A stretch of DNA of 64,000 nt from Pseudomonas putida. Its GTDB lineage: Bacteria; Pseudomonadota; Gammaproteobacteria; Pseudomonadales; Pseudomonadaceae. Location of the stretch: the NCBI RefSeq assembly GCF_002025705.1, contig NZ_CP018846.1, positions 4,951,501 through 5,015,500 of the forward strand, written 5' to 3'. The translations under genes and the position numbers were made by a program. Positions 33,808 to 42,461 of this stretch are shown one piece after another (position 1 is the stretch's first letter; each line of letters begins with the position of its first letter). Below the pieces are notes generated by a model, which saw nothing but the letters and a program-made list of their open reading frames with translations, did not search any database and was not told the DNA's origin.

Positions 33808-34888
33808 ACGACAGCCAGCTCATCAGCCACATGAACACGCGGCCCAGCAGGTTCAACGGGTTGCCTTCGCTGGGCAGGGCCATGACTTCGGCCTGGCCAC
33901 CCACGCGCAAGCCGGAGGTGTCGGCCAGCTGATCACGCTCGAGTTCGACGATCACCGGGAAGCGCTGCGCCGAGCGCAGCCAGTCGCGGCTGTTCTGCAC
34001 GGTCGGCAGGCTGCCTGGCGGCGCGGGCTGGCCGACGCTCACGCCATAGCCGATGCTGCGAACCTGCCCTTTCAGCACGGTGCCGGGCATGGCGTCGAGC
34101 ACCACCAGCACCGGCGCACCGGGGCGCAGGCGGCCGAGGTTGTTCTCGGTCATGTCGGCACTTATCCACACGTCGTGGATGGTGATCAGGGTCATCATCG
34201 GGCTGCCAGCACCCACGTAGTGGCCCACGTCGGTGCGCAGATCGGTAATCAAGCCGTTGGCATCGGCGCGCACCACGGTACGCGCCAGGTCCAGGCGGGC
34301 CTTTTCCACGTTGGCTGCCGCGCTGCGCAACTGCGCGTTGTCGGCATCGGCACCGCCCTGCTGTTCGCGGGCCCGTACCACTTCGGCGCGGGCGGCCGCC
34401 ACCTGGCTGATGGCCTGATCACGGGTGGCCTGCGCCCCTTCCAGGCGGCGGACCGATACCGTGCCCGGGTCTTCGTCGATCAGCCGCTTGAGCCGCTCGG
34501 CATCCTGGCGCGCCTTGCGTTCGTGGGCCTGGGCTGCCACCAGCGCGGCCTGGGCCGAGTCGATGCCTGCGGTACTGGCGCCGATCTGCCGGCGCACGGT
34601 ATCCAGGTCGGCTTCGGCGCGGGCCAGGGCGATGCGGTACTGCTCCTGATCGAGCTCGAACAGCACATCGCCCTGGCGCACTTCCTGGTTGTTGCCCACG
34701 GCCACGCGCTTGATCTGCCCGGCCACTTCGGCGGCCACCGGCACCACGTAGGCCTGTAGCCGGGCTTGTTGGGTGTAAGGCGTGAAACGGTCAGCCAGCA
34801 GGTACCAGACCAGGCTGACGACGATCAGGATCAACACCCAGCGCATGCCGCGGTCGGGGGCTGACGGCGTGTCTGCGGCGTCACTCAT
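33797..34888 (-). CDS. HlyD/EmrA-type membrane-fusion protein
   Basis: A 363-residue periplasmic adaptor with an N-terminal anchor helix (residues about 14-30, WVLILIVVSLVWYLLAD), a split lipoyl/biotinyl-like domain (AYVVPVAAEVAGQIKRVAVGNNQEV), a long coiled-coil hairpin (about 90-190, rich in Ala/Glu/Gln) and a beta-barrel (VRADANGLITDLRTDVGHYVGAG). It links the inner-membrane protein and the outer-membrane channel of the pump. It overlaps its neighbours by 4 and 11 bp. Confidence 0.9.
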   Translation of the reverse strand: MSDAADTPSAPDRGMRWVLILIVVSLVWYLLADRFTPYTQQARLQAYVVPVAAEVAGQIKRVAVGNNQEVRQGDVLFELDQEQYRIALARAEADLDTVRRQIGASTAGIDSAQAALVAAQAHERKARQDAERLKRLIDEDPGTVSVRRLEGAQATRDQAISQVAAARAEVVRAREQQGGADADNAQLRSAAANVEKARLDLARTVVRADANGLITDLRTDVGHYVGAGSPMMTLITIHDVWISADMTENNLGRLRPGAPVLVVLDAMPGTVLKGQVRSIGYGVSVGQPAPPGSLPTVQNSRDWLRSAQRFPVIVELERDQLADTSGLRVGGQAEVMALPSEGNPLNLLGRVFMWLMSWLSYAY

Positions 34889-36399
34889 TTCGGCTCACCT
34901 TGTGCGGGGTCGGCGGGGGCTGGCTCGTCGAGCAGGTCGCCCCAATCGGTTCGGTTTTGCATCTGCTGGCGGGTGGCGCGGTCGATCGGTTTGCGCTGGT
35001 TGTCCCAGCCTCCGCCCAGCGCCTTGTACAAGCTCACCAGGCTGCTCACCGCATTGCCACGGCTGACCAGGTAACCGTCCTGCTGCTGCAACAGCAGCTG
35101 CTGGGCGTCGAGCACACGCTGGAAGTCGGCAAAGCCCTCCTGGTACTGCGAACTGGCCAGGGTCAGCGAACGCTGGGCAGCCTGCGAAGCATCCTGTCGA
35201 ATGCTGGCGCTCTGCAGCGAACGCACCAGGCCGCTGGCAGCGTCGTCGGCCTCGTGTGCGGCTTCGCGCACGCTTTGCTGATACAGCTCGATCAATTGCT
35301 GCAGGCGGGCGTCCTCGACCCGCACGGCGTTCTTGCGCCGGCCGTAGTCGAACGGGTTCCAGATCAGGCTCGGCCCGGCAGCCAGGTCGAAGGTGTTGGG
35401 CAGGTGATTGGCCGACAAGAACGTCCAGCCGATGCTGCCAAGCAGGCTCAGCTGTGGATAAAGGTCTGCCTCGGCCACACCTACCAGCGCCGATTGCGCC
35501 GCCACTGCCTGCTCGGCGGCGCGGATGTCCGGGCGCCGTTGCAACAGGCTGGCGGGCACGTCCTGCAACACCGCGCGGTCCGGCAGCGGCAACTGCCCGT
35601 GGCGCGCCGCAAGCTCGGGCAGCGGCCCCGGCGGCCTGCCGAGCAGCGAGCAGAGCACGTTGCGCAAGGCATTGAGCTGGTTCTCGAACTCGGGGATGGT
35701 GGCCAGGGTCGCCAGGTACTGGGTACGCGCCTGTTGCCAGTCGAGTTCGTCGTTCTCGCCGTGACGGAACAGCCGCTCGGTGATCTCCAGGCTGCGCGCC
35801 TGGCGCTTGGCGTTGTCTTGCGCAATATCCAGCCGCGCCTCAGCCGTGCGCAGGGCGAAGTAGGTATCAGCCACCTGCGCACGCAGCAGCAGCATGGCAT
35901 CGGCGTAGTTGGCCTGGGAGGCGAAGTAGACCGCATCGGCGCTTTCGATGGCGCGGCTGAAACGGCCCCAGAAGTCGATTTCCCAGCCGATGTCGAAGCC
36001 TGCACTGGATTGCCAGAACACCGAGTCTCGGGCAGTGGAGGTGCCAGACTGGTCCTGCTTCAGGTACAGACTCTGCGCACGCAGCTGCTGCAGCTGTGGA
36101 TAACGCCCGGTCTGCACGATGGCCAGCTGCGCCCTGGCCTCGGCGATGCGCAGGCCGGCCACGCGCAGGTTGGTGTTGTTGGCATCGGCTTCGGCGATCA
36201 GCCCTTCGAGCGTCGGGTCGGCAAAGATCAGCCACCACTGGCGCAGGTCCGGTACCGGCGCAGAGCGCCCGGCCTGCTCCAGCAGTGGCGTGCTCCAGCT
36301 GTCCAGCCATGGCTCCTGAGGCTTCTTGAAGTCCGGGCCGACCTGGGTGCAGCCGGCCAGGACCATCAGCAACCCCAGGCCATAGCAACGATTGGGCAT
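34885..36399 (-). CDS. NodT-family outer-membrane efflux lipoprotein
   Basis: A 504-residue TolC-like channel with lipoprotein signal (lipobox VLAGC, Cys17) and two repeats of the outer-membrane efflux domain (about residues 65-255 and 280-465), including the paired motif PDIRAAEQAVAAQSALVGVAEADLYP typical of this family. The C-terminus extends past the barrel with a Pro-rich tail (DEPAPADPAQ). Third component of the tripartite pump. Confidence 0.92.
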   Translation of the reverse strand: MPNRCYGLGLLMVLAGCTQVGPDFKKPQEPWLDSWSTPLLEQAGRSAPVPDLRQWWLIFADPTLEGLIAEADANNTNLRVAGLRIAEARAQLAIVQTGRYPQLQQLRAQSLYLKQDQSGTSTARDSVFWQSSAGFDIGWEIDFWGRFSRAIESADAVYFASQANYADAMLLLRAQVADTYFALRTAEARLDIAQDNAKRQARSLEITERLFRHGENDELDWQQARTQYLATLATIPEFENQLNALRNVLCSLLGRPPGPLPELAARHGQLPLPDRAVLQDVPASLLQRRPDIRAAEQAVAAQSALVGVAEADLYPQLSLLGSIGWTFLSANHLPNTFDLAAGPSLIWNPFDYGRRKNAVRVEDARLQQLIELYQQSVREAAHEADDAASGLVRSLQSASIRQDASQAAQRSLTLASSQYQEGFADFQRVLDAQQLLLQQQDGYLVSRGNAVSSLVSLYKALGGGWDNQRKPIDRATRQQMQNRTDWGDLLDEPAPADPAQGEPK

Positions 36400-36412
36400 G
36401 GCGGGCCCTGGC

Positions 36413-37510
36413 TCAGGTGGCAGGTGGTGCCGGCTGCTCCGGCACCTGCAGCGCGACCCATTGCCAGAACAGCACGTAGGTCACGCCGAGGATCACCGGG
36501 CCGATGAACAGCCCAATGATGCCCTTGACCACCATGCCCCCCAACGCCCCGATCAGCACCACCGGCATCGGCACATCCACCCCGCGTCCCAGCAGCAGTG
36601 GCTTGAGCACGTTGTCGGCAAGCCCGGCGACGAAGGTGTAGATGGCGAAGACGATGGTCGCCACCGTGAAGCCCTCGACATTGAACACGTAGATGATCAC
36701 CGGCACCGTGACCAAGGTCGCCGGGGCCTGGGCTATCCCCAGCATGAGGATGACGATGGCCAGCATGCCGGCACCTGGCACACCCTTGACCACGAAACCG
36801 ACACCGATCAGCAGCATCTGGATGAAGGCGATGCCGATCACCCCTTGGGCAACGGCGCGAATGGTCGCGGTGCACAGCCTTGCAAGCGGTTTGCCCCGTT
36901 CTTCGCCGGAGACCCGCATGGCGATGCGCTGCGCGGCGACCTCGCCACGCTCACCAAACGCCATGATGATGCCCGAGACGATGATCGCCCCGACAAACAG
37001 CAGGAACGCACCACCGGCACTGGCCGCAGCGCCCAGCACGGTGCGCCCGGCGCCCTTCAGCTGGGGCATCCACTGGTTGAGCACATGTGCCATGTTTTCC
37101 GAGGCCGATAGCCACAGCGCATAGACCTTGGGCCCGATCAGTGGCCAGGCCGCCACCGACTCGGGGGGGGCCGGCACACTCCAGGCGCCGCTCTTGAGCA
37201 AGGTCACCATGCTGTCCACCGACTCACCAATGGACATCACCACCAGGTAGATCGGTACCAGCAATACGATCAGCACCAACAGCACCACCAGGGTTGCCGC
37301 ATAGCCGTCCTTGATGCCGGCGCCGCGCTTGATCCGCAAGTACAACGGATACAGCGTCACCGCCAGAATCACCGACCACAGCATCAGTTCCAGGAACGGC
37401 TGGAAAACCTGGAAGGAGAAAACCACCAAGGCGGCCACCAGGCCCGCCTTGATCAGCACGTCGAGCAGGCCCCGCGACAGGGCGCTGTCCAGCTTCAAAC
37501 CCGGCTGCAT
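36413..37510 (-). CDS. AI-2E/PerM-family permease
   Basis: A 365-residue inner-membrane protein of the AI-2E (PerM) family: hydrophobic pairs at the N-terminus (AALVVFSFQVFQPFLELMLWSVILAVTLYPLY), a soluble stretch, then a long membrane domain with GLFIGPVILGVTYVLF at the end, the family's most conserved part. Family members have been linked to autoinducer-2 export and to ion antiport; the role here is unknown. GGAGGTGA precedes ATG 37510. Only 13 bp separate it from the efflux lipoprotein gene. Confidence 0.85.
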   Translation of the reverse strand: MQPGLKLDSALSRGLLDVLIKAGLVAALVVFSFQVFQPFLELMLWSVILAVTLYPLYLRIKRGAGIKDGYAATLVVLLVLIVLLVPIYLVVMSIGESVDSMVTLLKSGAWSVPAPPESVAAWPLIGPKVYALWLSASENMAHVLNQWMPQLKGAGRTVLGAAASAGGAFLLFVGAIIVSGIIMAFGERGEVAAQRIAMRVSGEERGKPLARLCTATIRAVAQGVIGIAFIQMLLIGVGFVVKGVPGAGMLAIVILMLGIAQAPATLVTVPVIIYVFNVEGFTVATIVFAIYTFVAGLADNVLKPLLLGRGVDVPMPVVLIGALGGMVVKGIIGLFIGPVILGVTYVLFWQWVALQVPEQPAPPAT

Positions 37511-37546
37511 GCTTCACCTCCGAACGTTAGGTGCGCCCTCATGGCG

Positions 37547-38746
37547 CTAATCGGTGCCTGCTCCAGGTGTCGGCTGCGGGCTGTTGCCATCTCTCATTTG
37601 CCGCGCCAGTGCCATCATCACCAATGGCACCACTGCCATCGACAGGGTGATGGCAAGCACCAGCAGGTCATGCACCTGCTGGGTCAGTACCTGATGCCCC
37701 AGCGCCAGCTTGAACACCACGAAGGCAAATTCACCGCCGGACGCCAGCACCACCGCCAGGCACAGTGCCTGGGCATGGTTGAGGCCGCCCACCGTACGCC
37801 CGAGCACCAACAGCAGCGGCAGCTTGACCACCACCAGCAGCAGCGTCAGCCCCAGTACGATCAAGGGCATGCCGAACAGCAACTGCAAGTCGGCGCTCAT
37901 GCCGACACCAACGAAAAACAGCCCGAGGAGCAGGCCCTTGATCGGTTCGATCTGGGTTTCCAGTTCATGCCGAAAGGGCGAATCGGCCATCAGCACACCG
38001 GCAAGGAAAGCCCCCAGTGCCATGGACACCCCCACATGCTCCATCAACCAGGCGGTGCCCAGCACCACCAGCAAGGCCGTGGCGGTAGAGAGCTCGGGCA
38101 AGCCCGAGCCGACTGTCCATTTGAAAACCGGGGTCAACAGATAGCGGCCAAAGACAATTACCACACCAATACCGCCCGCCACTGCCAGCAGCGGCCAGGA
38201 GCCTTCGTCGGCGGTGCTCACATCGCCACCGAGCAACGGCACCACGGCAATCAGCGGAATGGCGGCAATGTCCTGGAACAACAGGATGGCGATGGCCAGG
38301 CGACCGTGCGGCTTGCCCAGGTCCTTGCGCTCGGCCAGCACCTGCAGGCCAAAGGCCGTCGATGACAGCGCCAGCCCCAGGCCAAGCACGATGGCCGCCG
38401 CTTTTGACTGGCCAAACAGAAAGTAAGCCAACAGGCCCAGTACCACGGCAGTCAGCCCCACCTGCAACGAGCCCACGCCGAACAGCGCCCTGCGCATGGT
38501 CCACAGCCGCCGTGGCGACAGCTCCAGGCCGATGACGAACAGCAGCATGACCACGCCCATTTCCGACAGGCGGGCGACGTTGTCGGGGTTGCCCAGCAGG
38601 CCCAGCACCGACGGCCCGATCAGGATGCCAGCCAGCAGATAGCCGGGCACCGCGCCCATTTTCAAACGTTGCGCCAGTGGTACCAGAAGCACCACGGCCA
38701 GCAGGAACACTACCGTGGCCTGCAGCAGGCTGCCGTCATGAGGCAT
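37547..38746 (-). CDS. CPA2-family monovalent cation:proton antiporter
   Basis: A 399-residue membrane protein with about 12 helices of the KefB/KefC-type antiporter fold: GYLLAGILIGPSVLGLL (residues about 35-51), VVMLLFVIGLELSPRRLW and ALGAFLAGVLMADSPFRHELE. Unlike KefB/KefC (about 600 residues) it ends right after the membrane domain and has no C-terminal NAD-binding RCK domain, so glutathione-type gating is unlikely. Na+ or K+ exchange is inferred. Confidence 0.87.
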   Translation of the reverse strand: MPHDGSLLQATVVFLLAVVLLVPLAQRLKMGAVPGYLLAGILIGPSVLGLLGNPDNVARLSEMGVVMLLFVIGLELSPRRLWTMRRALFGVGSLQVGLTAVVLGLLAYFLFGQSKAAAIVLGLGLALSSTAFGLQVLAERKDLGKPHGRLAIAILLFQDIAAIPLIAVVPLLGGDVSTADEGSWPLLAVAGGIGVVIVFGRYLLTPVFKWTVGSGLPELSTATALLVVLGTAWLMEHVGVSMALGAFLAGVLMADSPFRHELETQIEPIKGLLLGLFFVGVGMSADLQLLFGMPLIVLGLTLLLVVVKLPLLLVLGRTVGGLNHAQALCLAVVLASGGEFAFVVFKLALGHQVLTQQVHDLLVLAITLSMAVVPLVMMALARQMRDGNSPQPTPGAGTD

Positions 38747-38781
38747 AAGTTCGCACCCTTGCTACGCACTGCCGAAAGGGA

Positions 38782-39600
38782 TCAGAAGCGTTCTTCGATC
38801 ACTTTGAAGGGATAGGCCACAGCCTTGTATTTGCCGATCTTGCCGCGCTTGGGCAGCTTCACTACCTGTTCGCGGGTGATGTCCTTGTAGGGGATGCGCG
38901 ACAGCATGTGGCTGACGATATTCAGCCGGGCGCGCCGCTTGTCGTTGGAATGCGCCATGAACCACGGTGCCCAGGACGAATCCGAGGCGGCGAACATGTC
39001 GTCGCGGGCGCGGGTGTAGTCATCCCAGCGGGTATATGACTTGAGGTCCATGGGCGACAGCTTCCACAGTTTGCGCCCGTCGCTGATACGGTCTTGCAGG
39101 CGCTTGGTCTGCTCTTCGGCGCTGACTTCCAGCCAGTACTTGATGAGGATGATCCCCGACTCGACCATCATCTTCTCGAACAGCGGCACCACGGCGAGGA
39201 ACTTGGCGCTCTGCTCTTCGCTGCAGAAGCCCATCACCCGCTCGACACCGGCGCGGTTGTACCAGCTGCGGTCGAAGATCACCACTTCGCCCGCGGCGGG
39301 CAGGTGGCGCAGGTAGCGTTGCACGTACATCTGGGTCTTTTCCCGCTCGGTCGGTGCCGGCAATGCCACTACCCGGAACACCCGCGGGCTGACCCGCTCG
39401 GTGATGGCCTTGATGGTGCCGCCCTTGCCGGCACCATCGCGGCCCTCGAACACGACGCAGACCTTCAGGCCCTTGGCCACGACCCACTCCTGCAACTTCA
39501 CGAGCTCCACGTGCAGCTTCCTGAGCTCTTGCTCATACGTTTTGCCGCCCAGTTTTTCTGGCTGCTCTTTCGAATCCTTCTTCTTGGACGGCTTGGCCAT
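38782..39600 (-). CDS. ppk2: Polyphosphate kinase 2
   Basis: A 272-residue class I PPK2, which uses polyphosphate to phosphorylate nucleoside diphosphates. Walker A is FEGRDGAGKGGT (about residues 51-62), the lid and Walker B regions are YVQRYLRHLPAAGEVVIFDRSWYNRAGVE (split here by function), and the N-terminus is a Lys-rich extension. AGGAGAG precedes ATG 39600. Ends 35 bp before the antiporter start, so it may head the leftward envelope operon. Confidence 0.93.
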   Translation of the reverse strand: MAKPSKKKDSKEQPEKLGGKTYEQELRKLHVELVKLQEWVVAKGLKVCVVFEGRDGAGKGGTIKAITERVSPRVFRVVALPAPTEREKTQMYVQRYLRHLPAAGEVVIFDRSWYNRAGVERVMGFCSEEQSAKFLAVVPLFEKMMVESGIILIKYWLEVSAEEQTKRLQDRISDGRKLWKLSPMDLKSYTRWDDYTRARDDMFAASDSSWAPWFMAHSNDKRRARLNIVSHMLSRIPYKDITREQVVKLPKRGKIGKYKAVAYPFKVIEERF

Positions 39601-39694
39601 GGCGCTCTCCTGAGGGCGAATGAAGAGTCAGTATGGTCGATCCATGACAATTTGCCGTTTCGCCTGTTAGGCAAATTGCCGCGCCCCGTCCCCC

Positions 39695-40315
39695 TTACTT
39701 CGCCAGCTTGTTGTAGCTGGTCATCAGGTTGCGATAGTCCGGAATGTGGTTGGAGAACAGCGTGCCCAAGCCTTCGATATCGTTGCGCCAGTCACGGTGC
39801 AGCTCGCAGGCCACGCCAAACCAGGTCATCAGCTGGGCACCGGCTGCCTCCATGCGCCGCCAGGCCGAATCACGGGTCAGTTCGTTGAAGGTGCCGGAGG
39901 CGTCGGTGACCACGAACACCTCGAAGCCCTCCTCCAGCGCAGACAACGCCGGGAAGGCCACGCAGACCTCGGTCACCACGCCGGCGATGAGCAGTTGTTT
40001 CTTGCCGGTGGCCTTCACCGCCTTCACGAAGTCCTCGTTGTCCCAGGCGTTGATGTTGCCAGGGCGAGCGATGTAGGGGGCGTCGGGGAACTGCTCCTTG
40101 AGCTCGGGTACCAGCGGGCCGTTGGGGCCGGTCTCGAAGCTGGTGGTGAGGATGGTCGGCAGCTTGAAGTATTTGGCCAGGTCAGAGAGGGCCAGGACGT
40201 TGTTCTTGAAACGGTCCGGGTCGATGTCGCGGACCAGTGAAAGCAGGCCGGTCTGGTGGTCGACCAGCAGGACGGCGGCGTTGTTCTTGTCCAGTCGCTT
40301 GTATTGGAAGGCCAT
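39695..40315 (-). CDS. Isochorismatase-like hydrolase (YcaC type)
   Basis: A 206-residue cysteine hydrolase. The triad is visible: Asp in LLVDHQTG (about residue 19), Lys in the FVKAVKATGKK region and Cys in AGVVTEVCVAFPAL (about residue 118). The sequence matches YcaC-like proteins, of unclear substrate. ATG 40315 is chosen because AAGGAGA lies five to six bases upstream. Monocistronic. Confidence 0.85.
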   Translation of the reverse strand: MAFQYKRLDKNNAAVLLVDHQTGLLSLVRDIDPDRFKNNVLALSDLAKYFKLPTILTTSFETGPNGPLVPELKEQFPDAPYIARPGNINAWDNEDFVKAVKATGKKQLLIAGVVTEVCVAFPALSALEEGFEVFVVTDASGTFNELTRDSAWRRMEAAGAQLMTWFGVACELHRDWRNDIEGLGTLFSNHIPDYRNLMTSYNKLAK

Positions 40316-40403
40316 GCCGAATCTCCTTGCAACAAAGGTTGGGAGCTTCAGCGTAGGCAAGTATCAGGGGCGGATGGGACCGTCAGTCGGTTTGGCTGGG
40401 CAA

Positions 40404-40514
40404 GCCTGTGCTGGCCTTTTCGCGGGTAAACCCGCTCCCACAGGAGTTTCACCGGGCTTGAGTATGGTGCAGTACTTGTGGGAGCGGGTTTACCCGCGAA
40501 GAGGCCAGCACAGG
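40404..40514. repeat. REP inverted pair with perfect long arms
   Basis: Arms GCCTGTGCTGGCCTTTTCGC... and ...GCGAAGAGGCCAGCACAGGC are complementary through the outer 13 bases as well as the REP core. The right arm ends two bases before the stop codon of the CorA-like gene. Confidence 0.88.
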
Positions 40515-40515
40515 C

Positions 40516-41535
40516 TCAATACTCGCGCCGCTTGCTGAACGCCCAGCGCCCCGCCAGGAAGGTGAAGGTCGCCACCAGCGCCACCAGCAGCCAGAAGCCG
40601 TTCGGGTCGTCCGAGAGCGGCACACCGCCGACGTTCATGCCGAAGAAGCCGGCGATGATGTTGATCGGTAGCGCCAACACGGTGACCACGGTCAGGGTGA
40701 ACAGGGTGCGGTTGGTCTGTTCGTTGAGCTTGGCGGCGATTTCTTCCTGCAGCAGCTTGATCCGCTCACCCAGGGCGGTCAGGTCGCTGATCACCAGGGT
40801 GAACTCCTCGGTGGCCGCACGCAGCTGACGCATGTCCTGCTCCTGCAGCCACTCGGGCGGGCGGTTGAGCAGGCGCAGCAAGGCGCCGGGTTCGAGGGCC
40901 AGCAGGCGCTGCAGGCGCACCAGCACCCGGCGCATGCTGCTCAGCTCGGCGCGGTTGTCGCTCAGGCGCTGGGACAGCAGCTGGTCTTCGATGCGGTCGA
41001 CGCTGGTGGTGGTCTCACGGACGATCTGGGTCAGCAGGTCGCCCTGGTCACGCAGCAGGTGCACCAGCAACTCGATCGGTGAATGGAAGCGCTCGCCCTG
41101 CTTCACCGACGAGCGCAGCTTGTCTACCGAATGCAACGGCTGCAGCCGCGCACTCACCAGCAGCCGGCTGCTGGCGCAGGCCCACAAGGTAGACACATCC
41201 GACGACACCAGGCCGAAGTTGAACACCACGTCGTTGACCACTGCCAGCAGGGTCGAATCGGCGTGTTCGATGCGCGTCGAGCGCGAGCCTTCGCGCAAGG
41301 TTTCGAAGAAGGCGTCCGGCAGCGCCAGGTGCGAACGCAGCCAGCGCTCGCAGGCGGCGTGGGCGAGGTTCAGGTGCAACCAGAGGAATTCGTCCGGGTC
41401 TTGCGGCTCGCTGAGCTTGCGCAATACCTGGGCCGAGTCAAGCTCGCGGCCAGGCTGGCCGGGATGGAACGAGAAGCCGTACAGCAGGCCGAACAGGTCG
41501 TGTTCCTGCTGGGGATATAGCGCGTGATGGCCCAT
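40516..41535 (-). CDS. CorA/ZntB-family divalent-cation transporter
   Basis: A 339-residue member of the CorA/ZntB family. A large N-terminal cytoplasmic domain and long coiled helix lead to two membrane helices at the C-terminus; the pore signature GMN is present in IAGFFGMNVGGVPL. A family member can carry Mg2+, Zn2+ or Ni2+; the ZntB branch (zinc) is favoured by overall similarity. ATG 41535 is used; an in-frame TTG at 41547 would add four residues and neither has a strong ribosome site. Confidence 0.88.
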   Translation of the reverse strand: MGHHALYPQQEHDLFGLLYGFSFHPGQPGRELDSAQVLRKLSEPQDPDEFLWLHLNLAHAACERWLRSHLALPDAFFETLREGSRSTRIEHADSTLLAVVNDVVFNFGLVSSDVSTLWACASSRLLVSARLQPLHSVDKLRSSVKQGERFHSPIELLVHLLRDQGDLLTQIVRETTTSVDRIEDQLLSQRLSDNRAELSSMRRVLVRLQRLLALEPGALLRLLNRPPEWLQEQDMRQLRAATEEFTLVISDLTALGERIKLLQEEIAAKLNEQTNRTLFTLTVVTVLALPINIIAGFFGMNVGGVPLSDDPNGFWLLVALVATFTFLAGRWAFSKRREY

Positions 41536-41637
41536 TCGAACTCGCAATGAGGCAGTGGGGCGAAGACTGAAAGGGTGCGCGCTGCAGATTGCAGTTCAAT
41601 GACAGTAATTCCAGGTGCGAGGGCCCTTCGAGTCATT

Positions 41638-41874
41638 TCAGGACGCGGCGATATTGCTGAGTCGGGCTACGGGGTGATACGACTTGCTGAAAGTGGGCCG
41701 GTGCGAAAGCCCGAGCCGCTGCATCAATTCGCTGGCTCTCACCGCTTTGCCTGGCGGCAGGACACTCAATAGGCTGGTTACTTGATCGGTCACTTGATCG
41801 GTCACTTGATCGGTCACTTGATCGGTAGAGTTCGTCTCAACCAGAGCACCGGTAAAGGATGCTGGAGCAATGGT
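41638..41874 (-). pseudogene. Remnant of a RecG-like/AlbA-type winged-helix protein with VTDQ repeats
   Basis: An open frame of 78 codons between stops, without ATG start, reads ...ETNS, then TDQVTDQVTDQVTDQVTS, then LLSVLPPGKAVRASELMQR-LGLSHRPTFSKSY. The last part matches the C-terminal winged helix of ATP-binding AlbA_2/RecG-related proteins (pattern GLSHRPTFRKSYLxPAL), which often carry a QVTDQV linker. The conserved LHPAL end is degenerate (HPVARLSNIAAS), and the ATPase part is absent. I read it as a decayed 3' fragment. Confidence 0.55.
41780..41827. repeat. Four tandem copies of a 12-bp repeat
   Basis: ACTTGATCGGTC repeated at 41780, 41792, 41804 and 41816 (last base of the fourth copy A). 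The unit is a multiple of three and encodes Val-Thr-Asp-Gln on the minus strand, in frame with the gene remnant. Confidence 0.95.
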
Positions 41875-41977
41875 TCATAAATTCCTGAACTAATTATTTC
41901 CCCCCAGCGATTTTTCCCCTGGCCCGCCCCCACCAGAATCGCTTCACCACAATCACAATAACCGTGAGGCCACTCCC

Positions 41978-42367
41978 GTGGACCAGACACTCCAGGTACG
42001 GCAAGCCGCCGCCGACCTCGTCGCCGCCTTTGCCAGCAACGACACCGCCCGCTACTTCGCTTGCTTCAGCGAAGACGCCACCTTCCTTTTCCACACCTTG
42101 CCGCAACCCCTGCTGTCCCGCCGTGCCTATGAAGACCTTTGGGCCCAATGGCAGGCCGAAGGCTTTGCCGTGCTCGGCTGTGAGTCCAGCAACGTGCAGG
42201 TGAGCCTGCAGGGTGACGTGGCGATCTTCATGCATGACGTGGCCACGCATATCCGCATTGCCGGCGAGGAGCACCAACTGGCCGAGCGCGAGACCATCGT
42301 CTTCCGCCGCCACGGCGAACAGTGGCTGGCATGCCACGAGCACCTGTCGATCGTCACCGCAGCCTGA
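41978..42367 (+). CDS. NTF2/SnoaL-like small protein
   Basis: A 129-residue protein with the cone-shaped NTF2-like pattern: VRQAAADLVAAFASNDTARYFACFSEDATF, then strands VQVSLQGDVAIFMHDVATHIR and RETIVFRRHGEQWLACHEHLS. Such proteins are small isomerases, lyases or binding proteins; substrate unknown. Start GTG 41978 with GAGG eight bases upstream. Followed after 94 bp by the permease gene, so probably part of the same unit. Confidence 0.75.
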   Translation: MDQTLQVRQAAADLVAAFASNDTARYFACFSEDATFLFHTLPQPLLSRRAYEDLWAQWQAEGFAVLGCESSNVQVSLQGDVAIFMHDVATHIRIAGEEHQLAERETIVFRRHGEQWLACHEHLSIVTAA

Positions 42368-42461
42368 TCCGAACTTACGCGGCCTTGCCGCACTGCCATC
42401 GCACCCACAAGAGGGCCCGCGCACCGCGCCGGGCCTACAACAACCGCGCTGGAGCATCACC

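Noticed and set aside
41780..41827. Four 12-bp direct repeats read as iterons or as an operator array
   Set aside because: They are in frame with, and form the linker of, a recognisable protein remnant on the minus strand; no replication gene is near.
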